Shown piece by piece: positions 8,100-17,566 of a stretch of 64,000 nt of DNA. This stretch comes from Pseudarthrobacter polychromogenes (GTDB lineage Bacteria; Actinomycetota; Actinomycetes; Actinomycetales; Micrococcaceae): assembly GCF_014644495.1 (NCBI RefSeq), contig NZ_BMKU01000003.1, forward strand, positions 56,645 through 120,644, in the 5' to 3' direction. How positions within the stretch are numbered: position 1 is the first letter of the stretch; each line of letters opens with the position of its first letter. Both the position numbers and the translations under genes were made by a program. The notes under the pieces were generated by a model that had not been told where the DNA came from, ran no database searches, and saw nothing but the letters and a program-made list of their open reading frames with translations.

Positions 8100-8273
8100 C
8101 GCTCTCTCACTTACCGCCGGGTTTGGCCCAACGCTCTAGCACTTATCACCGGTTTTTCGGCGACGCTCTATCACCTTTACGTCCGGCTCTGGGCGGAAGG
8201 TGATAGAGCGTTCCGGTTTACCCGCATCAGCTGATAGAGCGTTCCGGTAAAACCCACATCAAATGAGAGAGCG
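8100..8273. repeat. Three direct and three inverted 32-bp repeats
   Basis: Forward units start at 8100, 8132 and 8164 (32 bp apart). Reverse-oriented units end at 8210, 8241 and 8273 (31 and 32 bp apart). The forward core is CGCTCTNTCAC; the reverse core is TGATAGAGCG or TGAGAGAGCG. Units at 8164 and 8210 form a perfect 14-bp stem (8164-8177 with 8197-8210), so transcripts would fold into a large hairpin that may end phoX transcription. The units match those at 5805-5932. Confidence 0.8.
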
Positions 8274-8295
8274 TCCGGGGTGGCAGACTGGTTTG

Positions 8296-10113
8296 GTGAC
8301 TTCGCTGAACGACCCTTCCCCGGACACCACGCCCGACGCCACGCCTGACACCGATTCCGGCACTACTCCGGACACCACGCCCGGCGCCACGCCTGACGGC
8401 GCCACACCTGACGCCGGGGCTGGGCTGGGTGCCTTGGCCGCGGCGCGGATCGCCGTCGGGGTGTTGGTCGACGGCGGCGTGCAGCACGTGGTGGTCTCGC
8501 CGGGATCCCGCTCGGCCCCCATGGCGTATGCCCTTGCCGAGGCGTCCGCCGAGGGCAGGGTGGACCTGCTGGTCCGGATCGACGAGCGCTCGGCCGGGTT
8601 CACGGCCCTGGGCCTGGCACTGGCCACGGGATCACCCGCCGCCGTGCTCACAACGTCCGGGACCGCCGTCGGGAACCTGATGCCCGCAGTGATGGAGGCC
8701 AACCACGCTGCGGTTCCCCTGGTGGTGCTGTCCGCCGACCGCCCCGACGAACTCCGCGGAACCGGCGCCAACCAGACCACCGTCCAGCCTGACCTCTTCG
8801 GCGAGCAGGTGCGCTTCGCCGTCGATATCGCCGCCGGCACCGACCCCCGGCGCGCCATGCAGACAGGCTTGTCCGCCGCCACCGGTGCGTTCCCCGACCT
8901 GCCGCCCGGCCCCGTCCAGCTGAACCTCGCGTTCCGCGATCCGCTGGTGCCGTCAAAGGGGGAGGAGCTGCCGCCCGCGGCCGAACGGCAGCGCTACCGG
9001 ATCGGCACCGAGCCGCTCATCATGAACCTGCCGCCGGCGTCAGCCGACCTGCCTGAGCGGCGCACCGTCGTGCTCGCCGGGCACGACGCCGGGCCCGTCG
9101 CCGAGGCGTTCGCCCGGGCCCATGGCCTGCCGCTGCTGGCCGAGCCGTCCTCCAACGCCCGCTTCGGTCCCAACGCGGTTGGTCCCTACCGGCTGCTGCT
9201 GGAGCACTTTGGTCCCGGTTCGGGCATGCCGATTGAACGCGTGGTCCTATTCGGACGGCCCACCCTGTCCCGCCCCGTCGCCGCGCTTCTGGCCAGGGCT
9301 GATGTCCAGGCTGCCCTCTACCAGCCCGTGCCGGTGGCCTGGTACGAGCCCGGCCGCCGCATCGAGCTGCCGCTGGAAAGCCTCGCCGACCTGGCAGACT
9401 TTGCCGGCCGCGGTACACCGGAATGGCTGGATACCTGGCTGCTCGCGGGATCAGCTGCCCAGCATTCCCTGGACGGAATACTTTCCGCAGAGGCTGCCGC
9501 GAGTGGTCCGGCAGTGGGCTCGCTGGTGTGGAAGCACGCCCGCGGGCAGCTCCTCCTGGGCTCGTCCAACGGCATCCGGGACGTGGACCTCGCCGGCCTG
9601 CCCGCCCCGGAACCTGCCGCCACCGTGTACGCCAACCGCGGCCTCGCCGGGATCGACGGCACCATTTCCACCGCCACGGGCATCGCCATTGGCGGCCGGC
9701 AGGACACCACAGTCCTGCTGGGGGACGTCACCTTCCTCCACGACGTCGGCGGCCTACTCCTCGGCTCCGGCGAGGAGCAGCCGTCGTTGCGGATAGTCGT
9801 CCTCAACGACGCCGGCGGGGCCATCTTCGACCTGCTGGAACACGGGGCCGTGCGTGAGGCCGGAACCTACGGCGACGCCGTCGAACGGCTTTTCGGCACC
9901 CCGCACTCCGTGGACATTGCGGCACTTGCCGCAGCGTACGGCGTCGGGCATTGCACGGTCAGTACGACGGCGGCACTCGCCGAGGCGCTCGCGCGGCCGA
10001 TCGAGGGGCGCAGCATTGTTGAAGTCCGCACGGACCGCCGTTCGCTGCGGCAGCTCCATAAACGCATCAGGGAAGCCGTGGCGGCCGCCGTCGGGGGAGT
10101 GCTGGCGCCGTAG
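8296..10113 (+). CDS. menD: SEPHCHC synthase
   Basis: A 605-residue thiamine diphosphate enzyme that joins isochorismate and 2-oxoglutarate in menaquinone synthesis. Conserved blocks include VVVSPGSRSAPMAYAL, RIDERSAGFTALGLAL, TTSGTAVGNLMPAV, ADRPDELRGTGANQT, NRGLAGIDGTISTATG and the ThDP motif LLGDVTFLHDVGGLL with NDAGGAIF. GTG at 8296 is preferred; the upstream ATG at 8263 lies inside a 32-bp repeat unit. The first 40 residues are a low-complexity tract of T-P-D and T-P-G repeats with no counterpart in most MenD proteins. The gene follows the repeat cluster and precedes a convergent VOC gene. Confidence 0.93.
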   Translation: MTSLNDPSPDTTPDATPDTDSGTTPDTTPGATPDGATPDAGAGLGALAAARIAVGVLVDGGVQHVVVSPGSRSAPMAYALAEASAEGRVDLLVRIDERSAGFTALGLALATGSPAAVLTTSGTAVGNLMPAVMEANHAAVPLVVLSADRPDELRGTGANQTTVQPDLFGEQVRFAVDIAAGTDPRRAMQTGLSAATGAFPDLPPGPVQLNLAFRDPLVPSKGEELPPAAERQRYRIGTEPLIMNLPPASADLPERRTVVLAGHDAGPVAEAFARAHGLPLLAEPSSNARFGPNAVGPYRLLLEHFGPGSGMPIERVVLFGRPTLSRPVAALLARADVQAALYQPVPVAWYEPGRRIELPLESLADLADFAGRGTPEWLDTWLLAGSAAQHSLDGILSAEAAASGPAVGSLVWKHARGQLLLGSSNGIRDVDLAGLPAPEPAATVYANRGLAGIDGTISTATGIAIGGRQDTTVLLGDVTFLHDVGGLLLGSGEEQPSLRIVVLNDAGGAIFDLLEHGAVREAGTYGDAVERLFGTPHSVDIAALAAAYGVGHCTVSTTAALAEALARPIEGRSIVEVRTDRRSLRQLHKRIREAVAAAVGGVLAP

Positions 10114-10132
10114 GCCCCTGCGCCTTGGCCGG

Positions 10133-10981
10133 TCAGCGTGTTGGCGGAGTGAACTGGCTGGCGGTGAAGACCGCCCCCTGCGGGTCCTGGATCAGGGCCT
10201 CGCGGGTCCACCACGTGTCTGCATTCCTCAGGACCCGCCCGCCAAGACGCTCGGCATTAAGGGCCGTCCGGTCCCGGTCGGCGACAGCGAAGGTGACATG
10301 CCAGTGCGGCGTCCGGCCGGTTCCAATGGGCACGATCCAGGCGACGGCGTCCGCGAAGCCCGGCGGTGCCGCGAACTCGGACTGCCGTGCCCTGATCTCC
10401 GGATCGACGGTCGCTTCAAGATGGTCGCCATACCCGGGCAGGCGGACCATCAGGCCGAAGCCGGCGTCGTCCGCCCCGAAGCCCACCTTGTCCACATGCC
10501 AGCCGAACGCGCCCTGGTAGAAACCCACGGCGTCCTCGGGGCTGCGTGTATGGAGGTCGCTGAAGTTCCAGGTCCCGGGCTGGTTGACGGACTGTGCCCC
10601 GCCCTGCCGCTTCGGCTGCCAGAGACGGAATTCCACGCCCTCCGGATCAGCCAGGGCCGCGCTGCGGCCGTCCTCTCCGGCATCCGTTGCCGGTGCCCTC
10701 AGCACGGCACCGGCAGCAACCAGCCGGTCCACCGCGGCGTCCGCGTCCTCGACGGCAATGTAGGTGCTCCAGGCCGTTGTATCTTCGCGGCCGCCGGCGA
10801 TACCTGCCACGTCCGCGCCGTCCAGCTGGGCCACCAGGTAGCCGTCCGCGCCGCCGCCCGGGGCTGCGTCCCTGAACGTCCAGCCAAAGAGTCCGGCATA
10901 GAAGTTTGCTGCCGCGTCGATGTCAGGCTGGGTTGTGTCGATCCAGCACGGCACCCCCGGAGGGTACGTCCGTCCGTTCAT
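10133..10981 (-). CDS. VOC (glyoxalase-like) protein, two domains
   Basis: A 282-residue protein made of two vicinal-oxygen-chelate modules. The first covers residues 10-125 (ANFYAGLFGWTF, AALADPEGVEFRLWQP) and the second 137-275 (AVGFYQGAFGWHV, ALIQDPQGAVFTASQF). Metal ligands are not all obvious. The repeated F-Y-x-G-x-F-G-W motif places it with hydroxylase-type VOC proteins common in actinobacteria, whose substrates are rarely known. Its ATG overlaps the aminotransferase stop by four bases, so expression is coupled to that gene. It converges with menD, 19 bases apart. Confidence 0.85.
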   Translation of the reverse strand: MNGRTYPPGVPCWIDTTQPDIDAAANFYAGLFGWTFRDAAPGGGADGYLVAQLDGADVAGIAGGREDTTAWSTYIAVEDADAAVDRLVAAGAVLRAPATDAGEDGRSAALADPEGVEFRLWQPKRQGGAQSVNQPGTWNFSDLHTRSPEDAVGFYQGAFGWHVDKVGFGADDAGFGLMVRLPGYGDHLEATVDPEIRARQSEFAAPPGFADAVAWIVPIGTGRTPHWHVTFAVADRDRTALNAERLGGRVLRNADTWWTREALIQDPQGAVFTASQFTPPTR

Positions 10982-12191
10982 GTTCCTTTCCTGCTTTCCT
11001 TGATCGCTGCTTCGAAGGTGGGCAGGCTCCGCTCGATCATGTCCTCGTTGGCTGTCAGGGAAATCCGGAAGAACCCGGGCGTCTCGAACAGCGTGCCCGG
11101 GAAGACGAAGACGCCGCGGCGGGCGAGGGACTCGGTAAAGGCGTCATCGTCCGGGCCGGGGGTGCTGACGAACAGGTAGAACGTGCCCTCAGGCGGCAGC
11201 ATGCGGTAGCCCATGCTGCCGAGCGCGTCCACCAGGCGGTCCCTGCGCCGCTCCAGCTGTCCGACGTCGATGGAGAACTTCTCCAGCTCGGGTAGCGCGT
11301 GCTGCAGCAGCGCGTTGGGGTACACCCAGCCCATCGCCACCTGCAGGCCGCTGATGGCCGGCGCCATCTCCTCCCTGCGCGGCATGGACGGCGGCAGGGC
11401 CAGATACCCCACCCGCTGGCCGGGGGAAAGGTGGGTCTTGCCATAGGAGTACGCCAGCAGCGTGTACGGGTAGTACTCCGCCGGGCTGTGGAACCGCGCG
11501 CCGTCGAACACAATGCGGTTGTAGGCCTCGTCCGAGATGAGGTAGATGCGCCGTCCAATCCTTGCAGACGCAGTTTCCAGCAGGCCGGCGAGCCGGATCA
11601 GCAGCTCCGGGGGATAGATCCGTCCGGTGGGGTTGTTGGGCGAATTGACGATCACAACCCGCGTCCGCTCCGTGATGGCCGCGTCGATTGCGGCGAGGTC
11701 CAGGTCGAACGTGGCGGTATGGACCTTTACCTTCACCGGTACCAGGCCGGCTTCGAGGATCAGCGGCTCGTACAGGAACCACGGCGGCAGGCTGTAGATT
11801 ACCTCGTCGCCTGGGTCCGCCACGGTCTTGAGCGCCAGCGCAATCGCGGCAAACCCACCGGTGGTAAGGAAGATGTCCTCGGTCCTGAAGGGCACATCCA
11901 GCAGCCGTTCAAGGGATTGCGCGGCCGCTTCCTGCGCCGTCCCAACGTTGGTTTTGTAGGCAAACCACTGGTCATCACGGGGAACCAGGGCATCCCGCAA
12001 AGTGGTGACGTAGCGGTCCGGCGGCATCTGGTGGGGGTTGCCGAACGTGAAGTCGAGACGGTGCGCTGGTCCTGTCCCCCGTTGAGGTACCGCCGGATGA
12101 AGGAGTCAACGCGCTGGAACGAGGGTACTGATGCCAGCCGCGCGGCGCGTTCGGATACTGCCGCCTGCGGTGGTGGGGCCTGGAAATTCAT
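10978..12191 (-). pseudogene. Class I/II aminotransferase, frameshifted near the N-terminus
   Basis: A PLP-dependent aminotransferase broken by an apparent single-base loss. From the ATG at 12191 the frame reads about 43 plausible residues (ERAARLASVPSFQRVDSFIR), then leaves frame near 12060. The next frame over continues directly with RLDFTFGNPHQMPPDRYV and the whole catalytic domain to 10978, including NSPNNPTG, SDEAYNR and the PLP lysine in YSYGKTHLSPGQRVG. The longest intact frame starts only at an internal Met (12027; 349 residues) and would lack the N-terminal arm. This could be a true mutation or a sequencing error. The stop overlaps the VOC start (ATGA). Substrate unknown. Confidence 0.75.
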
Positions 12192-12378
12192 CTCTGCGCT
12201 CCTGGGTGCGCCACCGCGCGGGACGGCGGCCGGACGGGCAGCGCGCTGCTGAGCCAGGGCTGTGATGGGACCTATTGTGTTCCCAGCCACCGCGGAAGTA
12301 AATGCTTGCACAGGAGGCGCGTGCCGCCGTCGTACGCCTCCTTCAAAAGCGAGGCGCAGATTGCCCCGTGACGCACAA

Positions 12379-12417
12379 AATCCCCGGCGCTGCGGAGAAT
12401 CCGCAGCGCCGGGGATT
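12379..12417 (-). terminator. Intrinsic terminator of the amino acid ABC operon
   Basis: A perfect 17-bp GC-rich stem (12379-12395 with 12401-12417) with a five-base loop lies just past the end of the ATPase gene. On the minus strand it is followed by TTTTGTG, a proper T-tract. Confidence 0.85.
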
Positions 12418-12441
12418 GCGCGAAGTGAAAGCGAAGAGGCC

Positions 12442-13245
<804 letters not shown>

Positions 13246-13257
13246 GGTCTTCCCTGC

Positions 13258-14049
13258 CTATCGATTGTTCCGCGCGGTGCGGCTTTCGAACTTCCGGGCC
13301 AGGAAGCTCAGGGGGATGGTGATCACCAGGTAGAAGGCGCCGGCCACCAGAAGGGGCGTGAGGCCTGCGCCCAGGCTGGAGATGCCGTCGCGGCCGAACT
13401 TGGTGAGCTCGTACTGCGAGGCGGTGAGGCCCAGGACGTAGATCAGCGAGGAGTCCTTGGTGAGCAGGATGACCTCGTTGGTCAGGGGCGGCAGGACGAT
13501 CTTGAAGGCCTGGGGGATAACGATGGTGATCATGGCCCGCCACTGCGGCATGCCCAGCGAGCGGGCGGCTTCCAGCTGGCCCTTGGGCACGGCCTGCAGG
13601 CCTGCGCGGAGGGTTTCGGCGATGTAGGCCGAGGCCACCATGCCCAGGGAAACCATGACGATCACGGTGATGTTCCAGGAAACGCCGAAGGCCAGCGGCA
13701 CGCCGTAGCCGAAGGCGATGAACACCAGCAGCGCCGGGATGCCGCGGAAGAACTCGATGTAGCCGGAGGCGATCCAGCGGTACAGGGGGAAGCTGGAGAG
13801 CTTCATCAGGGCCAAAAGCAGGCCGCCGGAGAGGCCCACGATGAAGCCGAGGAACGTGTAGATCAGGGTGTTCGTCAGGCCGGTGACGAAGATGCCCGGG
13901 AACATGGGCCCGATCTTGCCGAAGTTGAAGACGCTGATGCCGATGGTCTCCCAGTCGGTGGCCAGTATCAGCGCGGCGATGGCCACCACAAAGATTCCGG
14001 CCTGGACATACAGGCTTACTCTGGCTCGCTGACGTGCGGTCATTGCCAT
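13258..14049 (-). CDS. Polar amino acid ABC transporter, permease
   Basis: A 263-residue membrane protein of the HisM/GlnP family. Hydrophobic segments start near residues 12, 50, 90, 130 and 225. The EAA loop that docks the ATPase is AARSLGMPQWRAMITIVIPQ, with family blocks FFRGIPALLVF and AYIAETLRAGLQAVPKGQLE. A single permease suggests a homodimer. It follows the binding-protein gene after a gap containing a hairpin and is closely followed by the ATPase gene. Confidence 0.92.
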   Translation of the reverse strand: MAMTARQRARVSLYVQAGIFVVAIAALILATDWETIGISVFNFGKIGPMFPGIFVTGLTNTLIYTFLGFIVGLSGGLLLALMKLSSFPLYRWIASGYIEFFRGIPALLVFIAFGYGVPLAFGVSWNITVIVMVSLGMVASAYIAETLRAGLQAVPKGQLEAARSLGMPQWRAMITIVIPQAFKIVLPPLTNEVILLTKDSSLIYVLGLTASQYELTKFGRDGISSLGAGLTPLLVAGAFYLVITIPLSFLARKFESRTARNNR

Positions 14050-14079
14050 GGGTTGCTCACATTCGTTGTGCGTGGCAGA

Positions 14080-14116
14080 GGCCCCGGACGGACTGCGGTA
14101 CAGCTCGTCCGGGGCC
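14080..14116 (-). other. Hairpin between binding-protein and permease genes
   Basis: An 11-bp GC stem (14080-14090 with 14106-14116) with a 15-base loop sits in the 150-base gap inside the ABC operon. It could protect the 3' end of the binding-protein message or partly terminate transcription, giving the usual excess of binding protein. No T-tract is present. Confidence 0.45.
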
Positions 14117-14199
14117 CCGGCTGCGTAGTTCTCAGGGCCGCGGCGGGGCCGGGGCGGGGGAGCCCCGGGCCTGCACGGCGACTACTTGGCGGTTGTTGG

Positions 14200-15000
14200 C
14201 TACTTGGCGGTCTCGCCGAACCAGGTGGTCTTGAACGTCTCCAGGGAGCCGTCCTCGGTCAGGCGCTCAAGCGTGCCGTTGACCTTCTCCAGCATTTCGG
14301 TGTTGCCCTTCTTGACGGAGATGCCCAGCTGCTCGCCGGTTGCGAAGTCCTCAACGCTCTTGATCTTGGGCTGGTCCTTGATGGCGTAGCCAAGGACGGA
14401 CTGGTTGCCCAGGGCAGCGTCGATGGTGCCGGCTTCAAGGGCCTGTACCAGGAGGCCGGTGTCCTCGAACTGCTGCGCGTCGATGCCCTGCTCCTGGGCG
14501 TAGTCGGCGCCGGTGGTGGCCTGCTGCACGCCGACCTTCTTGCCCTTGGCGTCCTCCAGGCCGGTGATGCCGGAGTCCTCGCTGGCCACCAGGGCCAGGT
14601 CGTCGTCGAGGTACGGGCTGGAGAAGTCCATGACGGACTTGCGGGTGTCCGTGATGGAGATCGAGGAGATGCCCAGGTCGCACTGGGTCAGGGCGGTGCC
14701 GGTCTCGATCGCTTCGAAGGAGCTGTCAACGATGCTCAGTTCGGCGCCGAAGTCCTTGGCGAGCTCCTTGGCGATGTCCACATCGAAGCCGACCGTCTCG
14801 CCGTCCTTCTCGAACTCGAACGGCTCGTAAGGGATGTCCGAGCAGACCGTGAGCTTGCCGGCGTTGATGAGCTGGATGCCGCCTTCGGAGGCTGCGGGGG
14901 TGGAACTGCCGCCGCAGGCCGTGAGGGTGAGGGCGCCGGCGGCGAAGACTGCTGCTGCCTTGGCGGTCATTTTGGCCGTGGCCAGGGACTTGAGCTGCAT
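14200..15000 (-). CDS. Polar amino acid ABC transporter, binding lipoprotein
   Basis: A 266-residue lipoprotein of the SBP_bac_3 family. The lipobox LTLTACG follows a hydrophobic signal, so Cys29 would be lipidated and the protein held on the outer membrane face. Family blocks include LTVCSDIPYEPFEFE, GFDVDIAKELAKDFGAEL, CDLGISSISITDTRKSV and GKKVGVQQATTG. Two internal cysteines may form a disulfide, as in some cystine or glutamate binders. It is the first gene of the operon. The leader (15001-15168) is AT-rich and carries two TTAGTT copies on the minus strand that may be regulatory. Confidence 0.92.
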   Translation of the reverse strand: MQLKSLATAKMTAKAAAVFAAGALTLTACGGSSTPAASEGGIQLINAGKLTVCSDIPYEPFEFEKDGETVGFDVDIAKELAKDFGAELSIVDSSFEAIETGTALTQCDLGISSISITDTRKSVMDFSSPYLDDDLALVASEDSGITGLEDAKGKKVGVQQATTGADYAQEQGIDAQQFEDTGLLVQALEAGTIDAALGNQSVLGYAIKDQPKIKSVEDFATGEQLGISVKKGNTEMLEKVNGTLERLTEDGSLETFKTTWFGETAK

Positions 15001-15168
15001 GTTTTCTTACCTTTTGTTGCGGGGAGTATGCGGTACTAAATCGGTTCATAGTGTAGCGCCGATTATGAGATGTGCATCACAGGAAACTAAGTTTCACTAT
15101 TGGATAACTAAATCACAGGGGAAAGCAAGCCCGCACGGGCACAATTTGTCTCCTATCCCGGACTCCCG

Positions 15169-15234
15169 CCCAACTAGGTAGCGCTAAGTGTCGTTTTGAG
15201 GCCCCAAAACGACACTTAGCGCTACCTAGTTGGG
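15169..15234. repeat. Perfect 30-bp inverted repeat, family A copy 1
   Basis: Arms 15169-15198 and 15205-15234 are exact reverse complements with a six-base loop. Each arm runs from CCCAACTAGGTAGCG to AAGTGTCGTTTTG. It lies 12 bases past the menF stop. A second copy with two arm mismatches lies at 36280-36345, so this is a dispersed element and not just a terminator, although it may stop menF transcripts. Confidence 0.85.
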
Positions 15235-15245
15235 GAGAGAGGAAG

Positions 15246-16649
15246 TCAGCTGCTGATTCCAAGCGACTCCAGCATCGGGCGGAACTTCGCCCAGGTTTCC
15301 GCGAGCTCAGCCTCGGGCTGGGAGCCGTCGACTATTCCGCATCCGGCATACAGCCGGACGGTGTCCGGGGACTCGATGACCGCTCCCCGCAGTGCGATGC
15401 CCCACTCGCCGTTCCCCGCTGCGTCCAGCCAGCCCACGGGGCCTGCATAAGGCCCCCGGTCCAGGTGTTCCAGCTTCCGGATCAGGGCCCCGGCGACCTG
15501 CGTGGGGGTTCCGCAGACGGCGGCCGTAGGGTGCAGGGCGTTGATGAGCGCCAGGCAGGTAGGCACGTGGCCCTCGATTTCGGCCAGCTCAGCCTTGACG
15601 TCCGAAGCCAGGTGCCACACATTCGGGAGTTCCAGGATGAAAGGCTCGTCGTGCGCATTCATCGCTTCCGAGAACGGCGCCAGCTGAGTGGTCAGGGACT
15701 GGATGGCGATCTCGTGCTCGTGCCTCTGCTTTTCCGAGCCGGCCAACACCCGGGTGGCGTAATCCATCGGGAGGCCGTCCTCGCCGTGGGCGTCCCGGCG
15801 GTCCAGCGTTCCGGCCAGCACGCGCGCCTGGGCTGTGCGTCCTTCCACCTGGATCAGCATCTCCGGCGTGGCCCCCACCAGCCCGTCCACCCCGTACGTC
15901 CAGCACTCCCGGTAGCGTGCGGCGAGTTCGCGCAGTACATCTGCGGCATGTACGCCAGATGGAATAGTCGCCACCACGTCCCGCGCCAGCACCAGCTTCT
16001 CCAGCGCGCCGGTCCGGATCTCGGCCACGCCCGCCTCGACGGCTGCCATCCAGGCTTCCTCGCTCAGCGACCCGGTATGCAGGGTGGCCCCTGCGGCCAG
16101 GGGGAGGGGGCGTACGACGGCGCCGCCCCCCTTCGTGGCCACGGCGCCCAAGGTGCCGTCCCCGGCAGGGTCCGCTGCCGCCGTCGTCCTTCCTGGAGGC
16201 GCTGCCGAAGGAGCCGCAACGCTCCGAAGCCATCGGTCCAGCGCGGCGCGGGCGGTGTCCTCGGTGAGGGGGCCGTCGTCGAACGTCAACTGGGTCAGCC
16301 AGACCTGCCCGTCCCGTACGCCCACCGCGATCTCCGGCACGATCAGCCGGGACTCGTGGGCGGACGTCTTGGAGAAGGCGAAGGAGCCGAAGGCCACGGG
16401 GCCCGTCCCGGGGAGCTCAACGGAATCGGCGACCTCGGCCTCAAGGACAAGGTGCCGCCACCAGATGTCTGCCTCGAGGAACCGGTCGGGGCCGGTGGCC
16501 GTGAAGCGCGCAATCTCGCCGAAGCCAGCCAGCCCGGCTTCCCTCCGGGTCCAGCAGAGGACATCGTCCCGTACCAAAAACGCAGGAAGCCCCCCGGGGA
16601 AATCTTTTCCATCCAGGGGGACTGTGAGGGTGCGGAACGTGCTCGTCAT
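15246..16649 (-). CDS. menF: Isochorismate synthase
   Basis: A 467-residue chorismate-binding enzyme that isomerises chorismate to isochorismate, the entry to menaquinone synthesis. Conserved blocks are LEKLVLARDVVAT, FVGATPE-like LVGATPEMLIQVEG, ARVLAGTLDRR, KQRHEHEIAIQSL, LHPTAAVCGTPTQVA, DRGPYAGPVGW and YAGCGIVDGSQPEAELAET, containing the glutamates and histidine of the magnesium site. It is transcribed away from menG; the 134-base gap between them holds both promoters. A family A palindrome follows the stop. Siderophore-type isochorismate synthases are similar, but the men context decides. Confidence 0.92.
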   Translation of the reverse strand: MTSTFRTLTVPLDGKDFPGGLPAFLVRDDVLCWTRREAGLAGFGEIARFTATGPDRFLEADIWWRHLVLEAEVADSVELPGTGPVAFGSFAFSKTSAHESRLIVPEIAVGVRDGQVWLTQLTFDDGPLTEDTARAALDRWLRSVAAPSAAPPGRTTAAADPAGDGTLGAVATKGGGAVVRPLPLAAGATLHTGSLSEEAWMAAVEAGVAEIRTGALEKLVLARDVVATIPSGVHAADVLRELAARYRECWTYGVDGLVGATPEMLIQVEGRTAQARVLAGTLDRRDAHGEDGLPMDYATRVLAGSEKQRHEHEIAIQSLTTQLAPFSEAMNAHDEPFILELPNVWHLASDVKAELAEIEGHVPTCLALINALHPTAAVCGTPTQVAGALIRKLEHLDRGPYAGPVGWLDAAGNGEWGIALRGAVIESPDTVRLYAGCGIVDGSQPEAELAETWAKFRPMLESLGISS

Positions 16650-16783
16650 GATGAGACAACACTACTCCCGCGCGTGCACTGGCCCGGGAGCGGCCGTGGA
16701 GGTGGCTCCGACGGTGGGGCGTCGGCTCAGCGGGACCGGAGCCGTGGCTGGTCGGGACGCTCCTGAACATTTGAGACAATGAC

Positions 16784-17563
16784 ATGGTGAACCGAGCATC
16801 CTTGGATAAGCGTCCGGACGAAGTAGCCACGATGTTTGACGACGTCGCACCGAAATACGACGTCGTCAATGACGTCCTGTCCCTGTGGCAGACGCGCCGC
16901 TGGCGCAAGGTTGTGGTGGATGCCATGGAGGCCAGCAAGGGCCAACGCGTCCTGGACCTGGCCGCGGGCACCGGCACCTCCAGCGAGCCGTATGCCGATG
17001 CGGGCATAGACGTTGTGGCCTGCGACTTCTCCCTCGGGATGCTCAAGGTGGGCAAGCGCCGCCGCCCGGACATCAACTTTGTTGCCGGCGATGCCACCAA
17101 CCTGCCGTTCGCTGACAACTCCTTCGACGCCACCACCATTTCCTTCGGCCTGCGGAACGTCAACGAGCCCAAGAAGGCACTGGAGGAGATGCTCCGCGTC
17201 ACCAAGCCCGGCGGCCGGCTCGTCATTGCCGAGTTTTCCCAGCCCGTGGTTCCGCTCTGGCGCACCATGTACACCGAATACCTCATGCGGGCCCTGCCGG
17301 CCATTGCCACGAAGGTTGCGTCCAACCCGGACGCATACGTCTACCTCGCCGAGTCCATCCGCGCGTGGCCGGACCAGGACCACCTTGCCGCCTGGCTGCA
17401 GGAGTCCGGCTGGGAAAAGGTCACCTACCGCAACCTCACCGGCGGAATCGTGGCCGTGCACCGCGCGTTCAAAGCCGAAGAATCGACGCCGGACAGCGCC
17501 GCTGCCGCCATCGCCGCGCACAAGGGCCCCGTGGCCAAACTGCGCCGCAACATCGTCCGCTGA
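16784..17563 (+). CDS. menG: Demethylmenaquinone methyltransferase
   Basis: A 259-residue UbiE/MenG enzyme that adds the ring methyl group from SAM in the last step of menaquinone synthesis. It begins with [20 protein letters not shown], the family N-terminal signature, then motif [30 protein letters not shown] and [20 protein letters not shown]. Start ATG is at 16784. The next gene, menJ, begins three bases after the stop and the polyprenyl synthase overlaps that one, so these three form one operon for finishing and modifying menaquinone. The opposite menF shares the promoter region. Confidence 0.93.
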   Translation: MVNRASLDKRPDEVATMFDDVAPKYDVVNDVLSLWQTRRWRKVVVDAMEASKGQRVLDLAAGTGTSSEPYADAGIDVVACDFSLGMLKVGKRRRPDINFVAGDATNLPFADNSFDATTISFGLRNVNEPKKALEEMLRVTKPGGRLVIAEFSQPVVPLWRTMYTEYLMRALPAIATKVASNPDAYVYLAESIRAWPDQDHLAAWLQESGWEKVTYRNLTGGIVAVHRAFKAEESTPDSAAAAIAAHKGPVAKLRRNIVR

Positions 17564-17566
17564 CCT

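Noticed and set aside
5957..8110. Long minus-strand frame opposite phoX
   Set aside because: Shadow of the phoX codon bias; no recognisable protein and no ribosome site.
5805..8273. 32-bp repeats as CRISPR arrays
   Set aside because: Each unit follows the next with no unique spacer; the whole 32-bp unit repeats, orientation changes within one cluster, and no cas gene is present.
8263..8295. ATG 8263 as the menD start
   Set aside because: The ATG is the first part of an inverted 32-bp repeat unit (8263-8273), so it is a repeat feature and not a selected start; GTG 8296 is used.
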